This document shows positions 1-10,613 of a stretch of 64,000 nt of DNA, piece after piece. The first letter of the stretch is position 1; each line of letters opens with the position of its first letter. The stretch spans positions 806,001 through 870,000 of the forward strand of contig NDFF03000013.1 in NCBI GenBank assembly GCA_002150815.3, given 5' to 3'. Both the position numbers and the translations under genes were made by a program. The stretch is from Grammothele lineata (lineage: Eukaryota > Basidiomycota > Agaricomycetes > Polyporales > Polyporaceae). A model generated the notes under the pieces. It was not told the origin of the DNA. It ran no database searches and worked only from the letters and a program-made list of their open reading frames with translations.

Positions 1-592
1 GGACATCGGAGGCCCCGGCGGGGAGAAGGCGGACGGAGCTCCAGAGTGCGCCGCCTTTTTCCACCCTGCTGCCCGTCCGCACAGGACGTAGGAGAAGAAA
101 GGGATTTTAGGCGCCTGATACACTTACTCGCCTTCTGTGGCCGCCACGACGAGACGTTCCCTGCTGTCAGGCAGGGTTCGATGCCCACCCCTCCCCGCGA
201 TTCTTCACTGGCGTCTTTAACGTCGCCCCTGTATCGCCGTCGCCCTTCAATCACGATCTGCGGATGTTGAGTTACTTAGGACGAGCTTAGCACGAACGCG
301 CCAGCCCAGGGCCGCCACAGTCCGCCAGCGACATCTCTTCCCCTCCCTCAGCGCCTCTAGTACCCCAAGTTCCTTCTCGCTTTCTTTCGCCCAGCAGTAA
401 CGCCTCCCTCACGGATGCGGCCTCATAGAGCAGTGGCTGGCGCTTCTAGAGCGTGATATATAGTCTCAGCCTTGCATACCCAGACTTTTCTCCCCATGAA
501 GTTGAGCATTCGTTCTCCTTTGACATACCCCACAAGCTGAACATCTGTCTTCTTCCAACGCTACTGACTCAGACCACCCAGTCAGCACCATC

Positions 593-1417
593 ATGCGAGG
601 AGATTATGTTGTTGGCGCTATTCCCGGTGCCAACTTAGCACGGACTACTGTTGTGGGTCAAAACCCCCGGGCTCCCGTGGTCGCCGAAGGCCCGGAGGCA
701 ACCAGTCTCGCCATCGCGGCGAACCTCGAGCTCTTCACTAATCCGACGCTCACCGTCAACTTCACTCTCATCGCTCGTATGATCCTTGCCGCCAACCGTG
801 ATCTCGTGGCAGGTCGCACTCTGGCAACAGAGTTCACGCTCGCAACCGAGACTAGACTCGTAGCCGCCCTCGCCGTGGCAGCCCGAACGGCCGTGGCAGC
901 TCGTCAAGTCCTAGCCACCGACGCAGCCCTCGCATCTAGCCTCGCCCTCACGGCGAATCTCGCCCTCGCAGCACAACCCGATCTTGGTGATCATCTCCGA
1001 GCCACCGCTGTCGGCCTCGCCGTCGCTGCTCGCCATACAGTGGCAGCAAGTATCATCTCGGTGGCAAACCACGTCGCCACTGCCCGCCGCGCCTATGCTT
1101 CTCACTTGTCCCTGGCAACTTCGGACCTCGCCTTCGTAGATCTTGCATTGGCAAACGAATGTGGGGCGTCTGACGTCCCCTTCACTCCCGAGTTCGTCCA
1201 ACCCACCGAGTCCATTCCGACGAACGTATTTTCCCATGCGGACTGGGGCGAATACGTTATCCCGTTTGGTTTTCAGGTAGATCTTGCAAGTATCTGCACA
1301 TCGCAGCCACTCCTGCTGACGGTCGGAAACCACAGTGGCTTGCGCAAGATCCATACAAGGGAGGCCTTCGGTCAGAGCTGTACGAGAAGACCATTTACTA
1401 TCCCTCCGGCGTTCTAG
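593..1417 (+). CDS. Possible hexapeptide-repeat protein exon (18-bp tandem repeat ORF)
   Basis: Open frame of 274 codons beginning at an ATG in a favourable context (CACCATCATG), with a TATA-like gatatata near 452-460 and a pyrimidine-rich leader. From about residue 27 to 187 it is a degenerate six-residue repeat of the form x-x-L/V-A-x-x (units such as MILAAN, RDLVAG, RTLATE, LAVAAR, TAVAAR, QVLATD, LALTAN, LALAAQ), with one register slip near residue 145. At DNA level this is an 18-bp repeat, which also keeps two antisense frames open, so coding is not proven. The frame after about 1160 looks less protein-like; a splice from T|GTGGGG near 1161 into the exon at 1277 would keep frame (phase 1 to 2 nt). 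No family is recognised. It could also be a non-coding minisatellite. Confidence 0.35.
   Translation: MRGDYVVGAIPGANLARTTVVGQNPRAPVVAEGPEATSLAIAANLELFTNPTLTVNFTLIARMILAANRDLVAGRTLATEFTLATETRLVAALAVAARTAVAARQVLATDAALASSLALTANLALAAQPDLGDHLRATAVGLAVAARHTVAASIISVANHVATARRAYASHLSLATSDLAFVDLALANECGASDVPFTPEFVQPTESIPTNVFSHADWGEYVIPFGFQVDLASICTSQPLLLTVGNHSGLRKIHTREAFGQSCTRRPFTIPPAF
665..1160. repeat. Degenerate 18-bp tandem repeat
   Basis: Roughly 25 diverged copies of an 18-bp unit built around ctcgccgtggcagc-type words. Because the unit is a multiple of three, several frames stay open. In the plus frame starting at 593 it gives Leu/Val-Ala hexapeptides. Confidence 0.6.
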
Positions 1418-1864
1418 CGGATGAGCAGACGTCGTCATTTGTTATGCCGTCCTGCAACGACGAACCAGCTTTTGAGCAGAATGATTACGTCCCCCAGAAA
1501 CTTGCCTGGGTGCTTCACGTATGTAGCGCTATGATTTTTGGAATTATGATTGATTCTAAATTCCGTTGAGTTGTCGGGCTTTCCCCTGTACCGTTCGCAC
1601 CAATTGAACGTCCTAGACAAAGGAGGGTACCCAACGAAACAGAAGTTAGCGAAGCTCTCCGGACAAGTATTGCGTCGCTTCATGGGGGCAAGTACTTACG
1701 CGCGCTCAATTGCTTCAGCTCATGTGACGCATTTCTGGCAGTGGCTTTCGCGCGAGCACCCCGACGCGATTCTTCCCAGTTTTAGCGAGTTCGTCTTGCT
1801 GGCGATCGTCCGTCGTGGCCAGGGTGCACTTCAGCCCGTATTCTGCGTACGCATATCTTCATAG
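1277..1864 (+). CDS. Unrecognised multi-exon gene, internal/3' exons
   Basis: Two exon-like segments read smoothly when joined. The first runs from an acceptor after ttttcag (1276) to 1518, before a consensus donor GTATGT, and encodes a segment containing KYLHIAATPADGRKPQWL and DYVPQKLAWVLH. A 52-bp intron (1519-1570, ending TTGAG) leads to a second segment with LYRSHQLNVLDKGGYPTK, LAKLSGQVLRRFMGAS and REHPDAILPSFSEFVLL, ending in a TAG at 1864 or spliced earlier at GTATTC (1838). Just downstream (about 1855-1970) another frame encodes a hydrophobic helix followed by basic residues (VWAVLGIVVYTQVNRRYR), and 2060-2380 stays open too, so the gene may continue. The 5' end is unknown and the repeat ORF at 593 is the only candidate. 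I do not recognise the family. Composition and splice signals, not homology, support it. Confidence 0.4.
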
Positions 1865-4072
1865 GAGTCTGGGCAGTTCTTGGAATTGTGGTATATACAC
1901 AAGTTAACCGACGGTACAGAACCAGGCTATTCTTTATCTTGCCGTCCATCCCTTCCGGTGACGTCACAGCATAGGATGACTTTTCGGAACCGTCATGACG
2001 AGCGTCTCTGCTGCCTAATATGTACTCACCAGGTTGATGACGAATACACAAGTTCTTTCCACTTTCTGTTAGCTCCCTGGGGCTCCCTATCTTGGCGTTC
2101 CCCTCGCCTTCGTCGTATCTGGTGGCGGCGACCGGCGGGTGCTCCTCCACGTTGCGTACGGGACCCTCGCGTACCTGCGCCGCCGTGAAGAGTCCAACGA
2201 GAAGTACTGTTGGCGCATTGCTTTGGCCTGCCACATGGATGTACCTATCTGCCATGATAGCTCGAGATGCTCCGTGGAAGTTACTCTGGCTGAGCGATAT
2301 TCAAACCCGGGTCCTGGATTCAGGATGAAGCTTTTCGTTGGGCAGGAGCGGTCGCGAGGGAAGGCAGCTTCGAGGGCGTAGCTCCTTTGACCGTTCATGA
2401 ACGGTTCAAGTATCGAGAAACAACGGATGGGACGAACCGTATTATATACCGCTCTCAAACACAATGTCACGCCGGATGCGGGGGCGATGAAACTGCCGGG
2501 GCCCGGCATCCCCGCTCATCCCGGTCTCAGTGGCGCAAGAGAATCGGAGAACGAAGTCGGGCTGGGGCAGGTCTGACATCAACGACAAACGAGCTCTTCT
2601 CTCCAAACAAGCCCGAGAGCGAATGTTCAGAAGTATGTAGGCGGGGCGTTGATTCGAAGATTCGAGGACGTGGTCGCGGTATGATCTTGTCCCGTTCAGC
2701 TTCGAATCAGTCCTGGGCGTCCGCCGCGATGAGCGGATTTGTTTGAGAGGTCGAGTGGGCGGCATGGACAGAGGAGAGGTGCCCAGTACATAAGAGCTGG
2801 ATAGCTGACGAAGGCCTGTAGCACCGCCCAGTGGTGCTCCAATTCGGCCTTGTTCGGAGATGCGCGTGAGGCCGGCGTCCAGTATGCGCGCGGCGCAGCC
2901 CGCCGGTGGCCGAACAGCTTATCAACCCCTGTAGCAGTGAGCGCGTCGACTTCTAGAACTGGGAAAAGAGCGAACGTCACTACTTCTATGGAAGCACGTT
3001 GCGTACACGACGGTGACCTCGGTGCACGGAGGCGGTGCTCCGCGCAGTCTGCCAAGCCCACAGCGTGGACGTCGTGTGGCCCGAAGAGCACCGTTGCTTG
3101 CATCCGCAGCACCCGTATACGTTCTGTAGAATGGGGAGGGCAGTGAGCATAAGGGGTATACTCGCCGATAGTGGGCTGGAAGGACGAGAGTCGCGAGAAT
3201 GCGTACTCCGCGTCTTCGAGATATCCCACGGACCACAGAAGTAGTTGCGCCGCAGCCCTCTTTAGCTCGCCAACGGGTATAGCACTTCACAATACTGTGA
3301 GATGCGATGCGGCAGAACGGCTGTTCTGTTAGTTTGAGGCTCGGACGCCGGCGGCCCATGGCCAAGGCCTTTGCACGGAGTGATGAGGTCCCGGAGGTCC
3401 GGGGCAGAACGCGCGTTGTCGAACATGAGACCATCGCGCGCCCGACGTCCAACGCCCGGACCCGTGTTGGCGGTCTTTTCCGCCGGCGCATCCAGCTGTT
3501 GGCAAGGCATGGAAGGAAGAGATGCGATTGTACTCGCCGGTACGGTGCGCCCGGGAAGCTGTAATCTTCGCGGGTGCGTGTGGGTCCTTCCGCGCGCATG
3601 AATATTGTTGGGTATCATTGAGGGGGAGGTTGGGCGTCGCGTCGAGGCGCGCGAGCTGTGCGCGCACACCCTTGGCTGGCGACTTGTTGGAGTCTCTGGG
3701 TTTCACGATTAAGTCCTAGTTTCACTGGTATGAGTGAGAGGGCTCATCGGTGGTATAATTGAAATGTTGTCATTCCCAGATCCATGTCTGAACTCCAAGG
3801 ATTCGGACGGCACACGCGAGAAAGGTTCAAAGCAACAAAAGCACGTTAAGAAAGTCCGTTCAGAGATACAGTGGGGTGATAGATAGAGCAGAAGATGTAA
3901 GTAAAGGTAGAAAGGCGAACACGCCCGCCGCAATAGCGCGACCCGAGAGGTCTAAGGTACATTACCCACGATCCAAGTGTAGGGTTTCCATCCTCAGAAG
4001 AGTCCGATCATCATCGGCGCGATAGTACAATCTCTCCATCCAAACCCAGTCCCCAACACCAGCACGGCGCGC
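1865..4072. other. No firmly supported gene
   Basis: Besides possible further exons of the preceding gene up to about 2381, this stretch holds overlapping ORFs on both strands. The longest are a 177-codon minus frame at 2696-3229 and a 225-codon minus frame at 2922-3599. None shows a motif I recognise or a clear set of splice signals. 3710-3960 is AT-richer and may be the 3' flank of the minus-strand gene at 4073. Confidence 0.3.
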
Positions 4073-5019
4073 TTACGCGCGGCTGCCGAACGCGTGCTGG
4101 TTGTCGGTGTACGGGTAGTGGCCCTCGGTGAGGAGACCCTCCTTGGCCTCGTACGTGCCGCCGGCCGTGGGGTTGAGGCGGAAGTCGTGGCGGTACTCGC
4201 GCTCCTCCTCGAGCTGCTCGACGTAGCGGCGGATAACAACGACGATGTCTGAATGAAGGGGCGATCAGCATCTGTTGGGTCTCGGACGAACAGGAGAGCG
4301 TAGATGGGGAGGGTGACATGCGCTTATCCCGGGCAAGCCCGGGACAACACGGGCGAGATGAGATGAGATAGAATGTGTACTCACAAAGGTCGATGAGCCA
4401 CTGGATAACGACACCGATCGTGAAGCCGACTTTTTGGGCGGTGTTGAGGTGCGAGACGACGCACTCCTGCGTACCGTCGATGGTGACGCAGAGAGGCTTT
4501 GTCGAGAAGACCGCGTAGAGGACGAAGCCGGACACGAGCGAGTCGAGGATGAAGATGATGATGGTCAGGAAGGAGTATGCCTTGACCATGCCGCGGTTCC
4601 GGATGATCGAGCCGACGAAACTGGGAAGAATCTGTGAGCTCGCCGGGGCGAGGAGACACGAGAAAAGTAGAGACTCACCCAAAGAACGCCATGAGAGCAG
4701 TGATAGTGAAGACGGACGCGTAGACGATGAACGCCCACTTGTACTTGGTCACTAGCGACCGGAAGACCTGCTCATCGTTGCCGTTCACGAAAGTCAACGA
4801 GTCGAACTTGGCTTCGAGCGTGTCGTATTTTCCGTGGGCGATGACTGCATGAATGGAATGCCAGTCAGTGCCTCGTACTAGCCACGAGAGGTAAAGCCAC
4901 TCACGATACACGATGTACCAGCCGAAACCTGCTGAGATCACCGACCCCGCCAAGGAGAGGAAGGAGAAGACGAAGACGGCGGCCCGGACGGGGATGCAGA
5001 AGAGGAAATGCCTGGACAT
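4073..5019 (-). CDS. Four-helix integral membrane protein, function unknown
   Basis: Four exons on the minus strand (5019-4905, 4844-4679, 4620-4385, 4248-4073) joined by GTGAGT donors give 230 aa ending in TAA. Hydrophobic segments lie at about residues 10-35, 75-94, 108-133 and 159-180, with the N-terminus very short (MSRHFLFC) and a Glu/Arg-rich cytosolic-looking tail (RRYVEQLEEEREYRHDF) that ends GSRA. A loop of about 35 polar residues separates helices 1 and 2. The four-helix layout resembles MARVEL/tetraspan-like fungal membrane proteins, but no diagnostic motif is visible, so no function is assigned. Introns are 60, 58 and 136 bp; the phases are consistent throughout, which makes the structure reliable. 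A TATA box lies about 180 bp upstream. Confidence 0.75.
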
Positions 5020-5195
5020 GTCGGCTGTGTGTTTCTTGGAGGAGGGTGCGCGCGGGTTGGTCGTTGAGGCGGGCGTCGAAGAAGCGGGCAAGGTCGTCAC
5101 AGAGGCGGAGAAAGACGGAGACGGCGAACCCTCTGAGACGGAAAGAGGGAGGGGAGGAAGGGGATGGCAAGGGCTGGCTGCGCTGCGTCCTGCAT

Positions 5196-5204
5196 GATTT
5201 ATAG
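5196..5204 (-). promoter_or_regulatory. TATA box of the four-helix membrane protein gene
   Basis: Reads CTATAAATC on the minus strand, about 180 bp before the start codon at 5019. Confidence 0.55.
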
Positions 5205-6367
5205 GGCGTTGATGGCGATGGGCAAGTGCAGGCGGCTGTGCGGCGATTCGCACTAGCGCCTTTTGCGCGCGCAGGCTCGACGCAGCCAAGCGCCCAGCGC
5301 CGACCGTTGCCCCGAACGGAAGCACCGCCCTCAGCCACGCGACGCCGCCCTCATTCGTCAGGGACTCTCTCCGCACCGCGCTCGCCTCCACCGCCTCCGC
5401 CCCCGCTCGATGGCCAGCACCGCTCCCTCCTCTTGTCCTCATCCCCACCTAGCCAGGCTGCGTCGTTTACCTCCTTCCAGATAGCCTTGCGCAGCACCGC
5501 GTGCATTGTGTAGATCAGCAGTCGTCCCGCCGCCACTGGCACGCCCCATGCGTGAGGACAGCCTGCCGTCTCGACCACTGGCAGTATCTTCCCCGGCTCA
5601 TCGCAAGCGATCCCCTATCGTACAGCAGATCGGGAACAGCGCTCGCTGTTCATCCAAAATTTCGTACTCTCCGAGACCCCCACTCAGCGTGCCCGACCCT
5701 CCTGGTTTGAGCGGTTGGAGACATCGACGCTTCCGCCATCATCGTGCTCGCTTACGAGCTCCGGGCGCTGCACGGCTGAGCTATGCCCTGCTGAATTGAC
5801 GACAATGTCGGAAAGGGTTGGGCCAGCGTGGGTCCGGCCCATCGGAGGATGAGCACACACTCCGTGGCAGCTTGGTGGCAGCCCGCAACGACCAGCCGAT
5901 CGACGCCCCTTACCCATCGTTGTCGACCACGACGTCCTCGTCAAATTCCACCCGCCAAGGGAGCAAGACCTGGTGACCTTCGAATCTCCCGTCCGCAGCG
6001 CGCACACAACCACCATGCTGTGCTTGATTCTCGCACACGCACGCTTACACGTACACCCGCGAGCTTCCAAATGCGCTATCACCTTCCTCACCGCGCTCGT
6101 GGAGGTACGGCGCACCACCGCGGCGCTGTCGCTCGGCCACCCTACAGCTTTATGTCGTAACCCGTAGCAGCACGCCCTCCAAGCTTTGTGGGCCTGTGTG
6201 TTGCAGTACGTCTGTGCGGGCGCATCTGTCAAAACATGAGGAACCTTGTTCCCCCGCTCCCCGCGCGGCGTCTTGGAGAGATACGGTGCCGGATGCTGTG
6301 TTACACCCGGAACTCGTGAGTACCCGCACCTCCTTCCGTCCTGCGTCTTCGTTTCTTGCACGGGTAA
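5205..6367. other. No recognisable gene
   Basis: Contains overlapping ORFs on both strands (longest 225 codons, minus, 5684-6361) without recognisable motifs or convincing splice signals. The part next to 5205 is the upstream region of the minus-strand membrane protein gene. Confidence 0.4.
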
Positions 6368-7019
6368 TCACTCTGACGGTCCTCTTCCAGAGACTTTGTG
6401 CGTCATGCTTGAGTACTTGAGTACATGCACCCGGCCTGGCAGGCCCGCTCGCGTTTGGCTCGTATGGGCTGTGTGTATGCGCAGTACGAAAGCATTGTGC
6501 CGGCAGATAGCCGGTGTACAACGGACTACTGCGTTTCGAGAATCGCGGAATGGATGACGTGCGCAGCTGTAACACCCGAAAACATCGCTGTGTATGTTCT
6601 CAAGCATCTACAGAGATCTTCCACGATACTCACAGCATCTGGCAGCGCTCGCTCCAACGTAGCACGCAGATCACGAAATTCACGGAAGCCTGTCTGGAGT
6701 GTCGGTTTAACATTCCACTGGCATGGATATGTCGCAAGGAGCTCGTATGTCCGGTAGCCACGTTCAGCCGTGTCGACCGGTATGTCGACTATTCTTACAT
6801 AGGTGCTTTATTGAGACTGATCATCGCGTTTAGATCTGAATCATCAGGGATCCATGGAGCACAAGTACATGAGGGTGCCAATTCCAAGGAGCTCTCTGCA
6901 ATACTCACGGCCAGCGCATATGGCGTTCCATCATCCCAGTCCGAATTCAGTCTGACAACTGAAAAGTGATACATGTGTTGGGGGTTGGGGGTTGACATGA
7001 AAACATGGTACGTCTTCAC
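6368..7019 (-). pseudogene. Possible small gene or gene remnant, function unknown
   Basis: Three exon-like pieces follow each other on the minus strand. A piece ending at a GTGAGT donor near 6916 contains LNSDWDDGTPYALA. A piece between an acceptor near 6800 and a GTGAGT donor near 6630 contains RGYRTYELLATYP, FREFRDLRATLERALPDA. A final piece, after an acceptor near 6570, ends at TGA 6368. The last two join in phase 0. The first two cannot be joined in phase with any splice pair I found, so either an exon boundary is wrong or the locus carries a frameshift. No domain is recognised. Confidence 0.25.
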
Positions 7020-7788
7020 CCGTCTGAACTGATACTCGTACGGCCGGTAACGATATCAACCCTCTCCTCAGGGCCCGCCTTTCATTATCTATTACTAGAG
7101 ATCATGACCAGTACTCGTTTTCGAGGTTGTACTACTAGCCGGCTCTAAGGCCACACCAAGTTTAACCATGAATCGGGATTCTGGCCTACACTTAGCTCTG
7201 CAGCCACAACTTCGGAAGCCTAGGCCCTCGGGATTTAGCGAACGGCAGCGCACGGCGGCGATCATGACGCCAACGGAACTCGGATGCAATGTCCCGGATT
7301 TACCCGGCAGCCCGCTCCGCCCGGGCCGTTGTAGTCTCCCACTAGACAAGGTCACGACCGAGGCCCGGTGGACGGCAACTGTTCTCAAGCCGTAGGATTT
7401 CCCGGCAGCAACGCATGCTCTAGGCCAGCTGGTGTCTTCGTAGCTCACTACCGCAACCTCCACCTGATGTTGGGAGCTTCTCAGCGGTCCCGCATCAGCG
7501 CGAACCATCCCGCCCGCCTTCCTTACATAGTATTTTATAGCACACCCTCGCGAAGTCCAGATTCTAATAACACCGAGGATCGCGCTAAAGTGCAGACTGA
7601 CCTCGCGCACAAGCTCTAATCCGTGGTCACGCTTTCTCCCTGCCTACCGCTACGAAGGGGGACGCTCCACGGCGAGCGAATTATAGGCGAGTTGTTTCCG
7701 GCTTGGGTCTTCTCCCGACACACAGTGTGCCGCTGACTGGGCTTCTGGGCCATGCGGATCATGCAGTTCATAATGGGTCTTCTCCGAG
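7020..7788. other. Upstream region of the GH12 gene; no other gene seen
   Basis: No credible ORF with motifs. The 3' part is the promoter of the glucanase gene at 7880. Confidence 0.4.
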
Positions 7789-7796
7789 TATAAAAA
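7789..7796 (+). promoter_or_regulatory. TATA box of the GH12 gene
   Basis: TATAAAAA, 91 bp before the ATG at 7880. Confidence 0.7.
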
Positions 7797-7879
7797 GCAC
7801 CCCCTGAGCTTCATCTATCACCATCCTCTTGGACAACATCCTGCCCAGACGCGCATCCTTGGCCTCTCCAAGACACACC

Positions 7880-8953
7880 ATGTTCTCCAAGACCCTAGCA
7901 TTCTTCGCGCTCGCCGCGCCCCTGCTAGCCTCTGCCGCTCCCGCGGCCTCGGATCTCACCGCCCGCGCTGCAGACATCGACACGTCCTCGCACTGCGGCC
8001 AGTGGGACACGGTCACCGCGAGTCAATACGAGCTGCTCCTCGACCAGTGGGGCGCGTCAGGCGCGACGAGCGGCTCGCAGTGCGCGAACCTCGTCAGCCT
8101 AAGCGGGTCGACGATCGCGTGGACAACAACGTGGCAGTGGACGGGCGGCACGGGTGTGAAGAGCTTCACGAACGTTCAACTCAACCAGGGAATTAACAAG
8201 CAGCTGAGCGCGATCTCGAGCATGCCGGTGCGTGTATTCATTATTGCGCGTGCGCTGTTTCTACCTTGGAGAGGGAAAGCCTGCTTCCGGGTTTGGGTTG
8301 TGTGGTGATGGTTACCACACCTTCTCCCACTGACCACGAGTCTTTTTCTCACCTCGCGCCGTTGCGTCCACGAGCTGACGTGCGCATTCTCGTCTACAGA
8401 CGACTTGGCAGTGGTCCCAAAGCTCCTCGGGCTCGATCGTCGCCGACGTCGCGTACGATCTCTTCACCGCGAACTCGGTCGGGGGTGCAAACACGAACGA
8501 GATTATGGTCTGGCTCGCCAACTTCAATGCGGGCCCAATCTCGTCGCAATACGGCTCGGACGGGAAGCCGGTCGCGGTCGCGTCCAACCTGAGCCTCTCG
8601 GGCCACACGTGGAACCTCTACTCTGGCTCGAACGGCGCGAACGCGGTGTGGAGCTTCCTCCCCACCTCGGGGACGATCACGAGCTTCAGCGGAGACCTCA
8701 AGCCGTTCTTCGACGTGAGTTGAAAGCATTTTGATTTGTGATAGGGAAGGGATGCTGACCGTAACCATCGTACAGTACCTCACAGCGCACGAGGGTCTCG
8801 CCACCTCTCAGTTCCTCGTTACTGCGCAGGCGGGCACGGAACCTACATCTGGCTCCGCAACGCTCAAGACGTACGTCGATCATTCATTCCGCTAGCACAA
8901 CTACTGACTCTCTTTTCGACCATAGAACTGCTTATAGCTTGGCTATCAACTAA
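7880..8953 (+). CDS. Secreted GH12 endoglucanase / xyloglucanase
   Basis: Four exons (7880-8227, 8400-8714, 8776-8870, 8926-8953) encode 261 aa. Residues 1 to about 19 (MFSKTLAFFALAAPLLASA) are a signal peptide. The rest matches family GH12, a beta-jelly-roll retaining glycosidase that cuts beta-1,4-glucan or xyloglucan outside the cell. The nucleophile is Glu150 in NEIMVW and the acid/base is Glu243 in AGTEPTSGSA. Other GH12 signatures are CGQWDTVTASQYELLLDQWG near the N-terminus and SSMPTTWQW across the first intron. There is no CBM1 or linker, so it is a single-domain enzyme of the usual length. Intron 1 is unusually long (172 bp) for this window. The short last exon (28 nt) ends TTAYSLAIN. 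It lies directly beside the first hydrophobin gene, which converges on it from the right. Confidence 0.95.
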
Positions 8954-9188
8954 AGGAGCCTTCCATGCTAGCTTCGTTCTATATCGTTGTACACGCTTCA
9001 TATTCAATGCATGTTGCATCCCGGCAGTCTGCAATGCTTGACGGCTGCGTCGAAAAGGTCGTTCACCGGCCGAACAAATCACACCATTCACCCCGAATCG
9101 TAGGCGAGAACGTAGAACGTCTAGTCATGTATTCATCCGAGACCCATTATCATGAACGTATCCTAACCCTGATCCATGACCAAAACAT

Positions 9189-9619
9189 CTAGAGCTGAAT
9201 GGGGACACAGCCGATGGAAATGAGACCGCCCTGAGAACAATAGTGAGTCGATACCGGTCTCTTTCGGTTAGAAGAAGAGAACTTACAACGTTGTTGTTCT
9301 CGCAGCAGACGGGGCTCGCGCTGCACGAGTTGCCAGAGCCGACGCCAACAACCGAGAGGGGCGAGCACTGGGTGCCGACGAGAACGCTCAAGTCGTCAAG
9401 AACGATGCCGAGGACGCCAAGGAGGGCTGAGACTCCAGCCGAAGACGCCTGCAGAACAGGTTATTCGCAGTCAGCAACTAAAGCACGGTAAGTAAAAATG
9501 CATAGGTCGCTGACCTTCTCGACGCTGTTGCAGCACTGAATGGGACCGGTGTTGCACGACTGGGCGGCCGCAAGGACGGGCAGGGAGAGGAGAGTGGCAG
9601 CAGCGACGCGGGCGAACAT
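9189..9619 (-). CDS. Class I hydrophobin 1 (short type, 102 aa)
   Basis: Exons 9619-9515, 9448-9287 and 9230-9189 encode 102 aa. Signal peptide [20 protein letters not shown] is followed at once by the first cysteine ([10 protein letters not shown]). The eight cysteines follow C-X6-CC-X32-C-X13-C-X5-CC-X12-C, the class I pattern. Such proteins are secreted, self-assemble at air-water or wall surfaces and coat hyphae and spores. Introns are 66 and 56 bp, both phase 0; the first uses a weak donor GTCAGC. It has the shortest N-terminus of the ten hydrophobins here, with nothing between signal peptide and C1. It ends [13 protein letters not shown]. It converges with the GH12 gene (236 bp between stop codons). 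Confidence 0.95.
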
Positions 9620-9733
9620 GGCGAAGACTCGACAGGGGTGGTGAGTGAAGTTTTTTGTAAAGGGTGAGTGTTCGTGTGTTCGGTGCGGGCTGTGAGGCTG
9701 CGAACTGAGGAAAGCCAGATCAAAAGCAGGACC

Positions 9734-9741
9734 GTTTTATA
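9734..9741 (-). promoter_or_regulatory. TATA box of hydrophobin 1
   Basis: TATAAAAC on the minus strand, about 120 bp upstream of the ATG. Confidence 0.65.
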
Positions 9742-10613
9742 CTTCGTCAGGGCTGGTGTCGGCGCTGCCGCCAGCTGGCCTCGAGCGTCTTCGGTCCGTG
9801 CGCCCTCGAGGACCATGCATGAGCAACAACGCAAGTTACGACACGCCGGGCGTGTTTGCATCCGGGCTAGGCTCACGGCCTGCGGGGAGCCGGTTGCTAC
9901 TCTTCACCGCTTGCGTCGCTTGCGACCGGGCGGGCGTCGGGGAGCGGAGCGCTCGTCGATGGCTTAAAGTGGCCACTAAATGGGCCAACCCTGTCAATTC
10001 CTAATCGCTGTCAGCTCGCTTACAGGTAACGGACGAGCGATATGTTGGCCGACCGTCCGACGAGCTGGGGTAGCGAGACGCGCTGTCTCCCAGCCCCAAA
10101 GAATACCTCGCAGGTTCGTAAGAATAAGTAAGCTGGACATTCCGGAGGGGTTTGAAGACGATGTGGTCTCAGCGCCTCGCCGGATGCTTGTCTGTCGTCG
10201 TGCAAAGTGATCAGCTTCAAGGGATTTGACGTGTGGGTCCAGTCGGCGATCAACATTTCGACAACGGCTTGTCAATTAAGGCTGAGCTTGAGGATCGACG
10301 GAGGCCGGATCCTATCTCAAGCGAAATAGACAAACCCACGTCGATATCTTCCCGGAATCTTGTACGCCTTGTGGCGCGTGAGGTAAACTCGTTTTACTTA
10401 ACAAAGGCCAAATTAATTGCACGCCAAGAGGAGACCAGTCCGACGCGAACGAGGATTAAGTCACATGACCGCGTCGAGCACGCGTCGCCGGAGAAAGCGG
10501 GAGCCCGTTGGCTAACATGACGCAAGGCGATTTCCACTCTCGTATAATCGCTCCTCTCGCGCCGTCTCCATCCTCGTATTCTAGCATATTGCTGCATTGA
10601 GATCCGTAGACAA
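9742..10613. other. Intergenic; no gene seen
   Basis: Between the divergent promoters of hydrophobin 1 and the GFA-like gene. Short ORFs only, no motifs. Confidence 0.4.

Noticed and set aside
2696..3229. 177-codon minus-strand ORF that reads fairly protein-like.
   Set aside because: No homologous motif, no splice context and overlapping rivals; kept out of the gene list for lack of support.
5684..6361. 225-codon minus-strand ORF.
   Set aside because: No recognisable motif and composition typical of random GC-rich frames.
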